The notes under the pieces were generated by a model. The model was not told the DNA's origin. It saw nothing but the letters and a program-made list of their open reading frames with translations, and did no database searches. Below, in pieces: positions 1-10,939 of a stretch of DNA of 64,000 nucleotides (its first letter is position 1; the number at the start of each line of letters is the position of its first letter). A program made the translations under genes and the position numbers. Source of the stretch: Eucommia ulmoides (lineage: Eukaryota > Streptophyta > Magnoliopsida > Garryales > Eucommiaceae); NCBI GenBank assembly GCA_016647705.1, contig CM028338.1:10942240-11006239 (forward strand), read 5' to 3'.

Positions 1-63
1 CTTCCCAATCGAAAAGGAAACTAACACTTGTTTATTTACCCGAACCTCCCCACAATCATTCAA

Positions 64-1386
64 CTACTGCAATTTATAAGGTCTAGGGTATTTCAAGGTA
101 TGTAAATTCAGTTTCTCTACTAAAGTAGTGCTAGCCACATTAGTGCAACTTCCCCCATCAATGATCATACTACATACCTTGTTGTTGACGTGGCATCTAG
201 TATGAAATATATTCTCCCTTTGTCGTTCCATGTCATCCTCCGCAACTTGGGCACTTAGAGTACGCCTTGCCACAAGTGACTCTCCCTCCACCGGGTACTC
301 CACATCATCATCACAAGCATCTTCAAGTTGTGGCATCTGGTCATCATCACTCTCACTTTCTATTTCCACCTCTCCATCAACACGTGCAATCATGGTCCTC
401 TTATTTGGGCATTGTGAGGCTATGTGACCCACTCCCAAACAACGAAAATATTTAATATCATGGTTACGAGTTTGGGTTTCGATTTTATCTTTGTTGGCAA
501 TGGGAACATCATCTCTCCTTTTTGGGGGTTCAGTTTTGGATTTTGAAACAGCCCCTTCGTCCTTCCTCCCATTCGGCCTCCATGAATTAGAGGAGCTTGA
601 ATTTTGAAATGACCGAGTTCCTTTCCTTTTAAGCTGTCGTTCTACTTTTATGGCCATGTGAACCATGTCCTCCAACTCCACGTAATGTTGCAACTCCACC
701 ACGTTGGCAATGTCCCGATTCAACCCATTCAAAAACCTTTCCATGGTAGCTTCTCTATCCTCCTTGACATTAGCTCGGATCATAGAGACCTCCATCTCCT
801 TGTAGTAATCATCCACGCTCCAATAGCCTTGCGTAAGGCTTTGTAATTTCTGATACAAGTCCCTATAGTAGTGACTAGGGACAAATTGCCTCCTCATGAT
901 GGCCTTCATTTTCGCCCACGTCACGATAGGCCTCTCATGGTTCTTTCTCCTGTTTATCACAAGTTGATCCCACCATATTATAGCATAGTCAATAAACTCA
1001 ATCACAACGAGTTTTACCTTTTTCTCCTCAGAGTAGTTGTGGCACTCAAAGATCAACTCCACCTTCTTCTCCCACTCCAAGTATGCTTCAGGATCGTTTT
1101 TCTCTTGGAATGAGGGTATCTTCACCTTGATACTTCCCAATTTATTATCAATCCGCTCCCCATGTCTATCTCCTCTATTCCCATGTCCACTCCCAAATCT
1201 GCCCAAGCTTGCATTAGAGGCCCGATCGTCTTCATCTAGGTCATCCCCATAATCATCTTCATACACGAACCGAGGCTGATTCCTATCTCTTCGTTGCACA
1301 TTAGGAGCTCTCAGTGGCTGCCCCTTTTGTGCGCTAGACTCAACTTTGTCAAGCCGCTCATGCACTTCATCAAACCGCAAGTTCAA
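64..1386 (-). pseudogene. gag: gypsy Gag plus start of aspartic protease
   Basis: The 440-residue frame begins with an acidic N-terminal region. A capsid-type retrotransposon gag domain covers about residues 90-240 ([20 protein letters not shown] is a family hallmark, followed by IIWWDQLV). A CCHC zinc knuckle lies at about 313-326 and the protease active-site block IIDGGSC at about 405-414. Gag forms the particle and packages RNA; protease cleaves the polyprotein. Two defects are visible. The first knuckle Cys is Tyr (TAT where TGT is expected). The frame ends at a TAG at 64-66 where related proteins would have Trp, yet reading continues open to the window edge (LNDCGEVRVNKQ). The frame is thus nearly intact, with two G-to-A type changes. 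Confidence 0.88.
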
Positions 1387-1847
1387 TTGTTGAAACTTTT
1401 ACTCCAAGGCCTTGTAGAAAACTTTTGCGTCCATTATGTCCATCCTTTCATGTGCTTCATCGGACGAGCCTTTGTTTGTTTCTCGAGATATGTTTAGTAA
1501 CCTGCAAAACAAAGTTAGAAAACCTCACAAACACTCCCTTACGTGTTTGCACTCAAACTATGTCACTCCACTCGTGTATCACTCAAATTCGGCTTTTACC
1601 CTCGTATAAGCTCACACATTCTTGCCTTTTTCCACTCTTTAGTTCCCTCTGTTAGTTCTTTATTGAACTTAACCAATCTTAATCAGAAATTTCCTTGTAG
1701 CAATCCAAACTCAACAATTTGATTCACTAAGAATGAGATTTTAGGAACGAAACAAAGCGAACAAAAAGAGCACAAAGAAAAGTTTATAGAGTAGAATAAG
1801 AAGAAATTATTCTCAATTTTTGTTTGGGGGGCTGCTGAATTTTCACA

Positions 1848-1937
1848 ATTTTTTTTTTCTGTTTCTGCTTCTGTTTTTTTTTTTTTTTTTTTTTTCTGTT
1901 TCTGTTTTTTTTTCTTTTCTGTTTTTTTTTTTTTTTT
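1848..1937 (-). repeat. Long pyrimidine (minus: purine) tract in gypsy leader
   Basis: Runs of T broken only by CTG and TTC lie between the primer site and gag. On the coding strand this is an A/G-only tract in the 5' untranslated leader. It is low-complexity sequence, probably grown by slippage. Confidence 0.8.
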
Positions 1938-2173
1938 GAAAACCAGCAACTTTAAATTGAGATTTGAAGAAGCACAATATTTAAACGAAAAATATGATCA
2001 GAACAAAGATGCACCGCTTTTTTTTTTTTTAAGATTGGACCAGATTTGAATTAGAACGAAAAGAACAAAAAACGCAATAGATCTGATGATATAATTTGGT
2101 CAAGAAAAAAAATTATGAAGGAATAGATATGAAAGAACGAAAAAGAAAAAGGATAGATGAAACCTGATTTAGA

Positions 2174-2190
2174 CCTTGCTCTGATTACCA
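2174..2190 (-). other. Primer-binding site, initiator tRNA-Met type
   Basis: The minus strand reads TGGTAATCAGAGCAAGG, two bases inside the LTR. Apart from one extra A it matches the usual plant site TGGTATCAGAGC, which pairs with the 3' end of initiator tRNA-Met to start minus-strand DNA synthesis. Confidence 0.82.
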
Positions 2191-2192
2191 AA

Positions 2193-2991
2193 TGATGCGA
2201 ACCTCACCAAGGATTAGTGAGACCCGAAACCAACTTAGGGTTTCTTTGCGAATATCGAAACTAAATCAGATTTTTGAACGAGCTAAAAATACAGAAATTG
2301 AAAGATAGATTACCTTGACCCAACGTTTATGAACGAAACGCGAACCAATGGTATAATGATCTTGACCCAATGATTATAATGAATCACGAATCAAAGATAT
2401 AAGTTTGAACGCCACAAGAAACTCTTGATAAGTTCAAGAAAAGTTCTCTAAAGAACTAAAGAGAAAACTCTCACAATTTTTATTAATCAAAGTAGTGTGA
2501 AATTCATAGGTCTACAAAGCCCCTTAAATAGGTGGCCAAGAGAATAAGAAAAGAAACCCTAATACACTTTGAAATTCGTGGGTCTACATGGAGGAAAAAG
2601 GAAACCCTAAAATCTAATTGCTAAATAAAGAATAAGGAAGCTTCCTAATTTGCCTTACATTCCTAGTTGGAAAAGGAAATGATTTACTTGGCAATCAAGC
2701 TTACAAATCAGCCTAAAATAAATAAAAGACTTAAAATAATAAAATAAATAAAATAAAATTCGTGGGTCTCATTCTTGGCCCGTTCAGGATCACGCTTTAA
2801 GCCCATTCACTTGCTTTGATGAGATGGATTAGGCCTTGATCGTCATTTGGGCCTAATTTGGGTTTTATTATTTTCGATTCAGTCGAAAGGTCTTGAATTA
2901 GCCCATTAAGCGCTTATTTGATCTTGCCCTAGTAATGGGCCCAACCGGGACACGCAATGTGTCCTTTGATGTTGCTTATTGGTTCTCATCA
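2193..2991 (-). repeat. 5' LTR of the gypsy element (799 bp)
   Basis: The LTR is bounded by TGATGCGAAC at 2193 and GGTTCTCATCA ending at 2991, which are near-inverted repeats with TG...CA ends. The minus strand has a TATA-like CTATTTAAGG at 2521-2530, so transcription would start near 2495. No second LTR is available in the window for dating. Confidence 0.82.
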
Positions 2992-4756
2992 GAGAGTGAG
3001 AAGGAGCACAACAAATGAAAGGGGAACAATCGCAACCATCCAAAAGATAGGTCAAAAGACTCCGACCCTAGGTTGGAACATTGCCAAAAACCCAACATCT
3101 GGGGTTGTAGATACCGATCTCAAGAATTGTGCACGAGATCAAGTCATGAGAAACAGTACACTGGCCTCCAAAGATCATAGCAGACCCAAAACAAAAGAGT
3201 AGGAAAAAGTACTGCGAATTCTATAAAGACCATGGTCATGATACTGATGACTACTGGAATCTCAAAAGAGAAATCAAAAGACAACTAGACATGGGCTAAC
3301 TCCAGAATTATCTTCAGGAGTGGCCCAGGGAAAAGAAGATGCCAGAAAGTGAAAAGAGAAGTGACGATCGAGACAAGATAATGAAGGAATAAGAACCTAG
3401 CAACACCCACGAAGTAATCTACATGATATATTCCAATGGACCTGTCACTGGAGAATCAAATCGAAAAAGGAAGAAAATGGTTCGAGAAGCAGCGTTAGAG
3501 AGAAGCTACGTAGAAACTAAGGTCGTAGCAAGCAAATCGAGTTCACCAATTACCTTCCATGACAAGGACTTCGGGGGAATCTCACATTCTCACGAGGATG
3601 CTCTGATGATTACTTTGTGGATATCTAGCTTCTAGGTAAGAAGAATTATGATTGATACATTTTGCTAACATTATTTTTTAGAATACCTAGAAGCAAATAG
3701 GGGTGCCTGGTTCAGACATCAGATCCATCTAGATTGTTATGGAGAGATTTAATAGGGACCTGAGCTCTCCAAAGGGAAATATTACTTTAGAAATCACTAC
3801 GAGCAAGGAGGACAACCGCTTAATTAAAGCTACAGAGTTTATGGTGATGAATTCTTCATCCCCATACAATGCAATTCTCGGTCGTCCTTGGCTTCATTCC
3901 ATGAGAGCCATGGCATCCCCTTTCAACTAATGCATAAAGAACCCATAGGATGGGGTGGTAGTTATGATCGGAAGTGATTAGGTGGCCTCCAAGAATTCTT
4001 AGCAATACCCATGAAGAGGAAGAAAAAAGCTTAATAGAAATTAAAGATGGAATAAGAGGCGACTCCACCTCGTATTCCAACTGAAAAAATAAACGATTTC
4101 AGAGAGCACTTGAGTGTTCTCCAGCAAGCAGATCAAATGGAAAATGTGATCTTTGATAAAGGAAGAAAGAAGTTATAAATCGGAGAAACTTTAAATCCGT
4201 CGGAAAAGGAGAACGTCAAAACTTTGCGGGAAGAAAGTTTGAATATTTTTGCTTGGACCCCAGAAGATATGAAGAGGATCGACCCAAGGGTGGTGGTTTA
4301 TTGCCTCAACATATCCAAGTCATACCACCTAGTTCGACATAAAAGAAAAAACTTCACCTCAGAGAAAAAAAAAGTGATTAGGGAAGAAACACAACGGTTG
4401 CTTGGAATAAGGAAAATTAGAGAAGTGACATACCCGAGGTGGCTAGCCAATCCAGTGCTGGTAAAAAAGAAGAATGGTAATTAGAAAATATGATGGATGA
4501 TTACTCTGGGTATAATCAGATCAGAATGGATCAACAAGACGAAGAAGAAACAACGTTCATTACACCGTAAGGTACCTACTGCTACATTGTGATGCCTTTT
4601 AGTTTAAGAAATACAGGAGTTACCTATTAAAGGTTGGTGTTCCAAGAGCAGATCGAACAAACCATGGAAGTATACATCGATGATATGCTGGTCAAAAGAA
4701 CCTCAAAGAGAGACCATCTAACCCATTTTGAGGAGGCATTTTTAATCTTGAGGTGA
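2992..4756 (+). pseudogene. Tat/Ogre-type gypsy gag-protease-RT remnant
   Basis: Pieces of a polyprotein appear in the expected order but in shifting frames. The Gag C-terminal knuckle is near 3210-3300 (KYCEFYKDHGHDTDD). A degraded protease start (RRIMIDT followed by damage) is near 3645 and its C-terminal part is at 3739-3927 (ATEFMVMNSSSPYNAILGRP). RT begins at 4224 (FAWTPEDMKRIDP), with VLVKKKNG near 4465, SGYNQIRM near 4500 and the catalytic YIDDM near 4675. The stretch normally joining KKNG to SGYNQI is missing, so a central RT block is deleted. Many stops are present; it is clearly dead. The left part was displaced by the gypsy insertion. Confidence 0.87.
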
Positions 4757-6440
4757 TATTTGTCAAACCCACCATATTGGAAAGATAAGTGTCACCGCTG
4801 CCGTGGTCCGGGGGTGACGTGGATGCAATGCCAGTGATGACGAAACAACCATTCACTTATACCACGGATTTTGGACAGGTCACACAGGTTCATGAGAAGA
4901 TGGAGGAACCTTCTATTTCTTAATGCCGAGGGTGGAAGAATGTCAGATGTGGGGGTTGTAGTACATAGTTAGTTATATGGTTTATATTTTGTAGGAATGT
5001 ATATACATTTATTTCTACGTTATTGTACGTTGCTAAGACCAATTATTTTCCAATCAGTATCACTGTTTGTTGTATTTTCTACTCTATTTTCGAGACATGT
5101 ATATACATATTTATTCATTGTTAGACATATATCCCTCAAACATGAATTCAACGGGTACATAAAATACGTTCGTAAAACTATGCAACGAATACACTGTTTG
5201 TTGAATTTTCAAATCCATATCAAATACAGTATAATAACGAAAATTACGAAACTCATAACAAAGACAATACAGACATTACATAAGAAATAAAATAAGTAAC
5301 ATCACGAAGATAGTCACATGAAAACACATAACAAATACAATACAACTAGCCAAATACATTTATTATTCGTTGGACATGTACCCCTCAAAAAGATAATCAT
5401 TGTTGGTCATCATGTTATGGTATTTGTTCGAATAGAGTGCTCTGTTACTTGCGACGGCCATTTTATTGTCTAGATGGAGTAGATAATATCGACTCCTTTG
5501 CAACAACATTCGATTGTTCTCTAGGCAAATTCATGTAATAACAAATTCTATCTTGATTGTGTTATCAATTTGATATCATCGAAGCATCTGAAGACTTTGA
5601 CGATGTGGAAGAGCTCTCAAAGAATATACAATGTTGTTAGACTCTTTCACTATGTATTCCCACTCTTGGCGTAGATCGACACTATACCCTATTAGATTGG
5701 TGTCTTGATCTCTCCAGTAGTCATCATAATATGGTTGTAGAACTCAACATCTACAGTGATCCCAAAGTCCAAGCTAACCCCAAACACCATATGAGTTTTT
5801 CTCAATTGAAATACTATACGAGCTTTCCTCACTAGAATTAATATTTGAAGACGTATCACAAAATTATAGGACTTCAGAGTTCTCTACGAAACATAGGTTT
5901 TATAATAGCATGTATGATAGATAATTAACAAGTCTTAGCCTTTTGTGATGGTTGATTGACATTTTAGAACAAACTTTTCCAGTGTTGATTAACATTTTGT
6001 GCCAAGCTTTTTCGTATGGACTGACATCTTTGAGCATCAGATTTCAAAAATGGCTTTACAGTTTTTTTTTTAGTGTTGATTAACATTTTGGGCCATGTGC
6101 CATCATCCTTTTTCAGACTTTGTCAATCTTTTCTAGCCTTCGGTAGCCTTTCCAGCCTTTGTCATCCTTTTCTAGCCTTTTCCATCGGTACAACCAATAT
6201 CAAAGCTGATTTAACAAATCAGTACGACCTTTGTAAGTATTGTTAGTACTGATCGACAAATCAACACTACTACAATGGATTGGACCATTCAAGTCAGTGT
6301 TTATCATTAATATGCGCGCACGCACAAACACACACATATATCGATATCAATCTACAAGCATAATTAAATCCATTGCGATCACTCTAAACACAACATAAAT
6401 TAACGTTTGAAATTTTCATATCTAGTTTCAAATACATAGA
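4757..6440. other. Unassigned AT-rich stretch
   Basis: No confident gene was found. Downstream of the RT remnant there is a diverse, apparently once-coding stretch (4757-4970) with stops in every frame. On the minus strand around 5605-5765 a short open piece (PYYDDYWRDQDTNLIGYSVD and onward) looks protein-like but matches nothing I recognise. Around 5940-6190 short phrases such as GATTAACATTTTG and CTTTTCTAGCCTT recur. The end CACTACTACAA at 6268 resembles a CACTA terminus, but no partner end was seen. Confidence 0.4.
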
Positions 6441-6499
6441 TAGATATATATACACACACACATACATATAGACACACACACATACACACACACACACAC
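6441..6499. repeat. TA/CA microsatellite
   Basis: An interrupted run of TA, CA and CATA units covers about 60 bp. It is simple repeat sequence. Confidence 0.9.
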
Positions 6500-6539
6500 G
6501 ATGAAGGATCTGTATCATTCAATGGAATATCACTAGCAT

Positions 6540-6806
6540 TTGGAACACGAATTCTCAAACTTTTTAGATCCAAGAGTTCATTATTCTCCACTGTGGGTTG
6601 AAAGGATATGGGAGGAATACATTTATCGTGTTAATCAAGCAGAGGTTATAGTGGATGGAGGAAGGAAATACAATATTCCAACAATTCGTCAGTCAACCAG
6701 AATAATGCCAATAGACATACCACATGATCTTCAGATGGCATTGCATCTCTATGAAAAAAAAAAAACTGAATTGAACTTCGAATTCATCGACACGAGCTTC
6801 AAATGA
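6540..6806 (+). CDS. Small open frame, unknown, possibly a decayed fragment
   Basis: An 88-residue frame from an ATG to a TGA reads as ordinary soluble protein (EHEFSNFLDPRVHYSPLWVE at the N-terminus, then a charged helical segment). It has no recognised domain, no signal peptide and no membrane segment. It ends about 90 bp before a Tat-type LTR fragment. It is more protein-like than most chance frames here, but it could still be an exon fragment or noise. No promoter was identified. Confidence 0.2.
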   Translation: MEHEFSNFLDPRVHYSPLWVERIWEEYIYRVNQAEVIVDGGRKYNIPTIRQSTRIMPIDIPHDLQMALHLYEKKKTELNFEFIDTSFK

Positions 6807-6896
6807 AGTCACTTGTGTGTCTCCAAGAAGGTTTGGTTTGCAAAGCTCGTACTTATATGAGATGCTTGGGTGAATTTATGATTTGATGGGATGGAT

Positions 6897-7942
6897 CCAG
6901 TTCGGTTTAAGGGCTAAATGTCAGTTAGATCCACTATTTCGATTTGGTTGTCATAAATGCTCCCAAGATGCATTAAACCTAGTCCTTAGGTGTCACTTTT
7001 CATTTAATGAAAAATGATGAGTCATGATTTGGAGGCAACACATTCAGTTCATTTTGGATGGAATCGGGTGAACTTTCCTTGTAACCGTCAATTGGTTTCC
7101 AAGTTGCCCAATTACCCTTATATATTTTTGTGAAAATATATAGGTCCTTTGAACCTAGACATTCCATGTCATTCCAAGCATTTAATTCTTGATGGGATTG
7201 CATTAAATGCTTTTCATAGAGGCTAGTTGCCTGGTTTGATTTTAGTAACAATTGGTTACCCTAAGTGTCTTGTCCTTTTCCTTTGCCATTTGGGTGGGTA
7301 ACTTCTAGAAAATATCCTTGGTCATTATAAGGCTTGGTTTGTGGGCCTTAAATTATGTTTAGGCTCCTTTATTACTTGGGCATAGAGTGGTTTGTCAAGA
7401 CTACATGGATTTGGTGAAAATCCAAGTCAAGCCCACACCCTTAAATCACCTTGTGATTTTGGGCTTTGTCATGACCTTTCCAAGCCTTGATTAAGGTGTC
7501 TTGGATTGTTTCTTCATGGTATGTGATATGGTATGCATGAGGGAAAGAAATGTGTTTGGTGTTAAATTTGACAAGATTCAGTGAAAAGTAAACGTTTGAA
7601 AGTTAGGGTGGGTAACCAAGTTAATTATTTGAAATTTCCTATGATTTAACGGTAGAGACTAAGATTTCCCTATACTACAGATGATTTGATTAAAATCAAA
7701 CCTTAGTAAAGTCATTTTAGACCTCCTTAAATTATCGGAATTTCGATTTTGACCCGAACCTTTTCCTTAGCTATATTTTGTCAAATTCAACATTTTTGTC
7801 ATTTTTGTCATGTTTTGGTTGTTTTTGTAAATTGATTTGTGTGATATTAGGTAGAAATTTATTCCCTTTAAACCTGAATTTAAAGTTTATTTGAACTTAT
7901 AGTTGATTTGATACTGACTAGGCAGAAAATGCAGTGTCTACA
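6897..7942 (-). mobile_element. Tat/Ogre-type LTR fragment, promoter-distal part lost
   Basis: Read on the minus strand from 7942, it begins TGTAGACACTGCATTTT and continues colinearly with the LTR that starts at 46868 on the plus strand. Shared blocks include GGTTTAAAGGGAATAAATTT near the start and CGATTTGGTTGTCATAAATG further in. Similarity fades near 6897, before the TATA region of the longer copy, so this copy is truncated. It records a second insertion of the same family in the opposite orientation. Confidence 0.72.
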
Positions 7943-8992
7943 TCCCTACTGTTATAAAGTACATTATTATCTACCTAAAGTTTGTCTCGAATTTCCTTTC
8001 TAGCCTTCAACAGTTGACGTGTCTATCGTAGTTTTATACACTATATAAAAAATAAGGTTATGATAAATATGGTTTTAACGTTTAAGTGGAACATAATCCA
8101 AAGTAGCGTTATAAGGAAAAATCTTGTTTCAACTAAACGATAGTGAAATATTGATAATAAAATCTGAGAAAGTTGGGAGGAAAACTTAGGAGCCCTGATT
8201 ATAGAATTGTTACACATGTTCTAACCCGGGAGTGTTCGAGTAACCATAAAGAAGTATAGAATACCTCCTCAACTAGAATGATAGAAGAAATATCCAGAAG
8301 ATTTGTGATGTGAAAAATGATAGATAAAGTCCTAGAACCTAACCCCACCAGAAAAAAAGTTCTTAAACGATCGGGTAGTTGAACAAAGAAGGATCGACTA
8401 ATATAAACCATAATTTTATCTAGACAACCAATTCAAAATTACTTGGAAACCTACTTAAAATAAAAGTAGGAGGAACCTTGTAAAATTGAAGATAATCAAG
8501 ATTGGAAGAAGACCATGAGCCTTCATCAAGCTAATATCTAATAATAGGGAAAGTAGCCGGGATAAGGGCGAAATCAACAAAGACCTTGAGACTGACTCAA
8601 ATTACTCATAATTCTCTAAAAATGTTATGTGTTAAGAGAAAGAAAAAAATAAATAAAGACTGGTGAATCACGTTGTTTTTATAATTCGAGTACTAAGTCT
8701 TAGGTGTCTTTTAACATCAAGTGACTTGGGACAACTGGACCAGGATCACTACCCAAAACTTTCTACATGGATTATATAGAAAATATGACTCCCTACTTGG
8801 TAGAGTGAAGAAAATAAAAGAAAATTCTCTTAACACTACTCAGATAAAATAACATTTGTTAGTTGCCATTAACTAACACTTGTTTTTCCATCGCATATTT
8901 TCGCCCTTCTTTGAGTCATCTTGGGAAGTCCCATTCCGTCTGCCCTCAGTTCAAAATCAAAGAAGTAAAGCAGAGTCATCAAAGAAACCTTG
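7943..8992. other. Spacer without recognisable genes
   Basis: AT-rich sequence with stops in all frames. I see no LTR ends, primer sites or coding similarity. It forms the target of the solo LTR at 8998. Confidence 0.5.
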
Positions 8993-8997
8993 GGTAG

Positions 8998-10486
8998 TGA
9001 TCGGTGTGAAAAACCTATCTATTTCTAAATCGAATTTGTTAGTTTTCAAGCGTTTTAGTTATATTTAATTGTGTTTTAGTTTATTTTAGTGTAAAATAGG
9101 TGAAAGAACGTCAAAGGGCGATAAACAAGTGAAAATGGTGGAAAAACGGTGAACAAAATGTGCAAAACAGGGTTTCGGTGAATGAAGACCACCGCCTAGC
9201 CGGAAGTTCCACTGCCTAGGCGAAAAAGAGGCAGAATGTTGGAGTGTTGAAGGGCTGAACCACCACCTAGGTGAGAAATTGACAGATTGTTATGCCAGCA
9301 GCCACTGCCTAGGCGGAAAAACCACCGCCTAGGCGAAGTTATCGACAGAAGCTTAATCGACTTAAAGCCACCACCTAAGCGGTGAACCACTGCTTAGGCG
9401 GTGACACTCTACACAGAAATATCTGTTTTAAGATATTTTGAAGATATTTCCAAACCTTACCTATTTAACCCCTTTATCCCCCAAACCTCTAAAACTTGAG
9501 ACCCTTACCTTAGACGTGGGAGAGGGCTTGGTTGTTCTTGAGAGATCTCTTCCATCTTAGTTAGATTAGATTAGTTTTAGGAAGTGTTCTTGGACAATCC
9601 TTGAAGAGCTAGAAGAGAAGTTCATCAACGGAGAAGAGGGAGCTCGGGAGGATTGTTCTTTGGCGAAAGTGGACTACTCCACTTTGAGATTTGGCTTTTC
9701 TTCCCTTGTTTCCATCTTTGAATTAAATGTTTATTGTTGATAATGATGATCTCCTCTTGATTTAATGTTGTATTGGCTAAGAACATGTTAGTGTAATTTA
9801 GAGATTAGTTAGGGAAAAATGTATTTGTGTAAATACTCGTTTGATTTAATATATGTTTCTTTAATGGTTGTTGCTTTTAACTCCGATTGTGTTTATCATT
9901 TGATGAAGATATTAGTATGCTTGTTATGGTATTAGGGTTGGATTTGAGAATCTAGGGTTTGACACTAGGGAGAGATAACCCTGGATTCGGACTAGGGTAA
10001 ACACATCGTTACGACCTAACGACCGGGGAGGGCGTTAGTTAGTGTGCAATCGATGATATTGGGTCATGACTCATGCGGCCTAGAGTCGTTAAGACATTGA
10101 GGGGGACCTCTTCGTCGACACGAAGTCGCGTATTCCCCCATCTTACACTCGGAAGAGGTGGCGGAGGAGTTTATGAACTGAGATTGTCGGATACCTAAAC
10201 TCCGTTATTGTTAACTAAATGAAATCAAACGTGTATTAAGTGAACGAAATCAATCCCTAATTAATAAACTTAGTTATAATTAACCCACTAATTGTAGTTT
10301 AGTTTAGTTTAATTTTAATTCATGTCTTTCGTCGTCAGGATAACATGAGACTACGTCAATTGCGGTATTCAATTATTCATACTCTTCTCTGTGGGAACGA
10401 TATCCGATCTTCAAGATCCACTATATTAAAACTTAGACCTCGTATACTTGCGAGAGTAAGTAGGCGTGCATTTCTGCGCCCTACCA
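8998..10486 (+). mobile_element. Solo LTR, non-autonomous Athila-like family
   Basis: The LTR starts TGATCGGTGTGAAAAACC and ends GCGCCCTACCA. It is flanked by perfect 5-bp duplications GGTAG at 8993-8997 and 10487-10491. No primer site or internal region follows, so the two LTRs of a former element recombined to leave one. At 1489 bp it has a single copy of the R-region block that is doubled in several other copies. It contains a palindrome cluster at 9183-9405 and the block GTTAAGACATTGAGGGGGAC, shared with all other copies here. Confidence 0.93.
9183..9405. repeat. Cluster of CCGCCTAGGCGG-type palindromes
   Basis: About eight full or decayed copies of the 12-bp palindrome CCGCCTAGGCGG, often extended by ACC or GGT, are spaced by unrelated sequence upstream of the presumed LTR promoter. 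Decayed copies mostly show C-to-T or G-to-A changes (for example CCACCTAAGCGG). Confidence 0.85.
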
Positions 10487-10491
10487 GGTAG

Positions 10492-10934
10492 CATACAAGG
10501 CCTAGGTAATCCAAATAACAATCTTAGAAAATTTAAATATCAAAACTTGATGGAATCGGACTAAGCAATTCTGGATAACAAACTGCTAAGGTGATTGTTC
10601 CAAATTCTTGTTAAAATTATACTTACCATATTCCAAAAAATTTCCAATGTGAAAGATTATGATAGCAAACCAATTTTTAAACGCCAGAATATGAAGGTTA
10701 AAAACATACTTTAGTTAAATAATCATGTAAGAGATAAATGGGTACATATACAAAGGCGTTATAAGGACAATAATTTGAGACACTAAAATCTAAACTAAAG
10801 GAAATATAGGAAAATGAAAGGGATAGAAATTAGCCTAAAAAGATTTACTACCCCTAAGATTGGAGAACCAAATAAAATAAGGGCAAAGTTACTAGAAGGA
10901 GAAAAAACACTAGTAACCATTTTTTTTTCCCATT
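10492..10934. other. Spacer without recognisable genes
   Basis: AT-rich sequence between a solo LTR and a copia element. Nothing recognisable was seen. Confidence 0.5.
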
Positions 10935-10939
10935 TTTTC

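Larger units (their letters stand above)
1..2991 (-). mobile_element. Ty3/gypsy LTR retrotransposon, 5' part only
   Basis: Reading the minus strand, the order is 5' LTR (2193-2991), tRNA-Met-type primer site, a purine-rich leader and a gag frame running into protease, which leaves the window at base 1. Pol and the 3' LTR would lie to the left, outside the window. The insertion interrupts a plus-strand Tat/Ogre-type gag-pol remnant that starts at 2992, so this element is younger than its target. The lineage is uncertain; the Gag and the tRNA-Met primer suit the chromovirus branch. The target-site duplication cannot be checked because only one end is present. Confidence 0.88.

Noticed and set aside
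1683..1949. 88-residue Lys-rich frame on the minus strand
   Set aside because: Produced by the purine tract in the gypsy leader; not a protein.
4997..5290. 97-residue open frame on the plus strand
   Set aside because: Its composition follows the AT-rich background (Ile, Lys, Thr, Tyr), with no domain and no conserved neighbour; likely chance.
6268..6290. CACTACTACAA as a CACTA transposon end
   Set aside because: No partner terminus, no 3-bp duplication and no transposase found nearby.
9183..9405. Open frames across the palindrome clusters (also 12819-13043 and 63218-63559)
   Set aside because: Frames arise from the GC-rich repeats and are not conserved between LTR copies.
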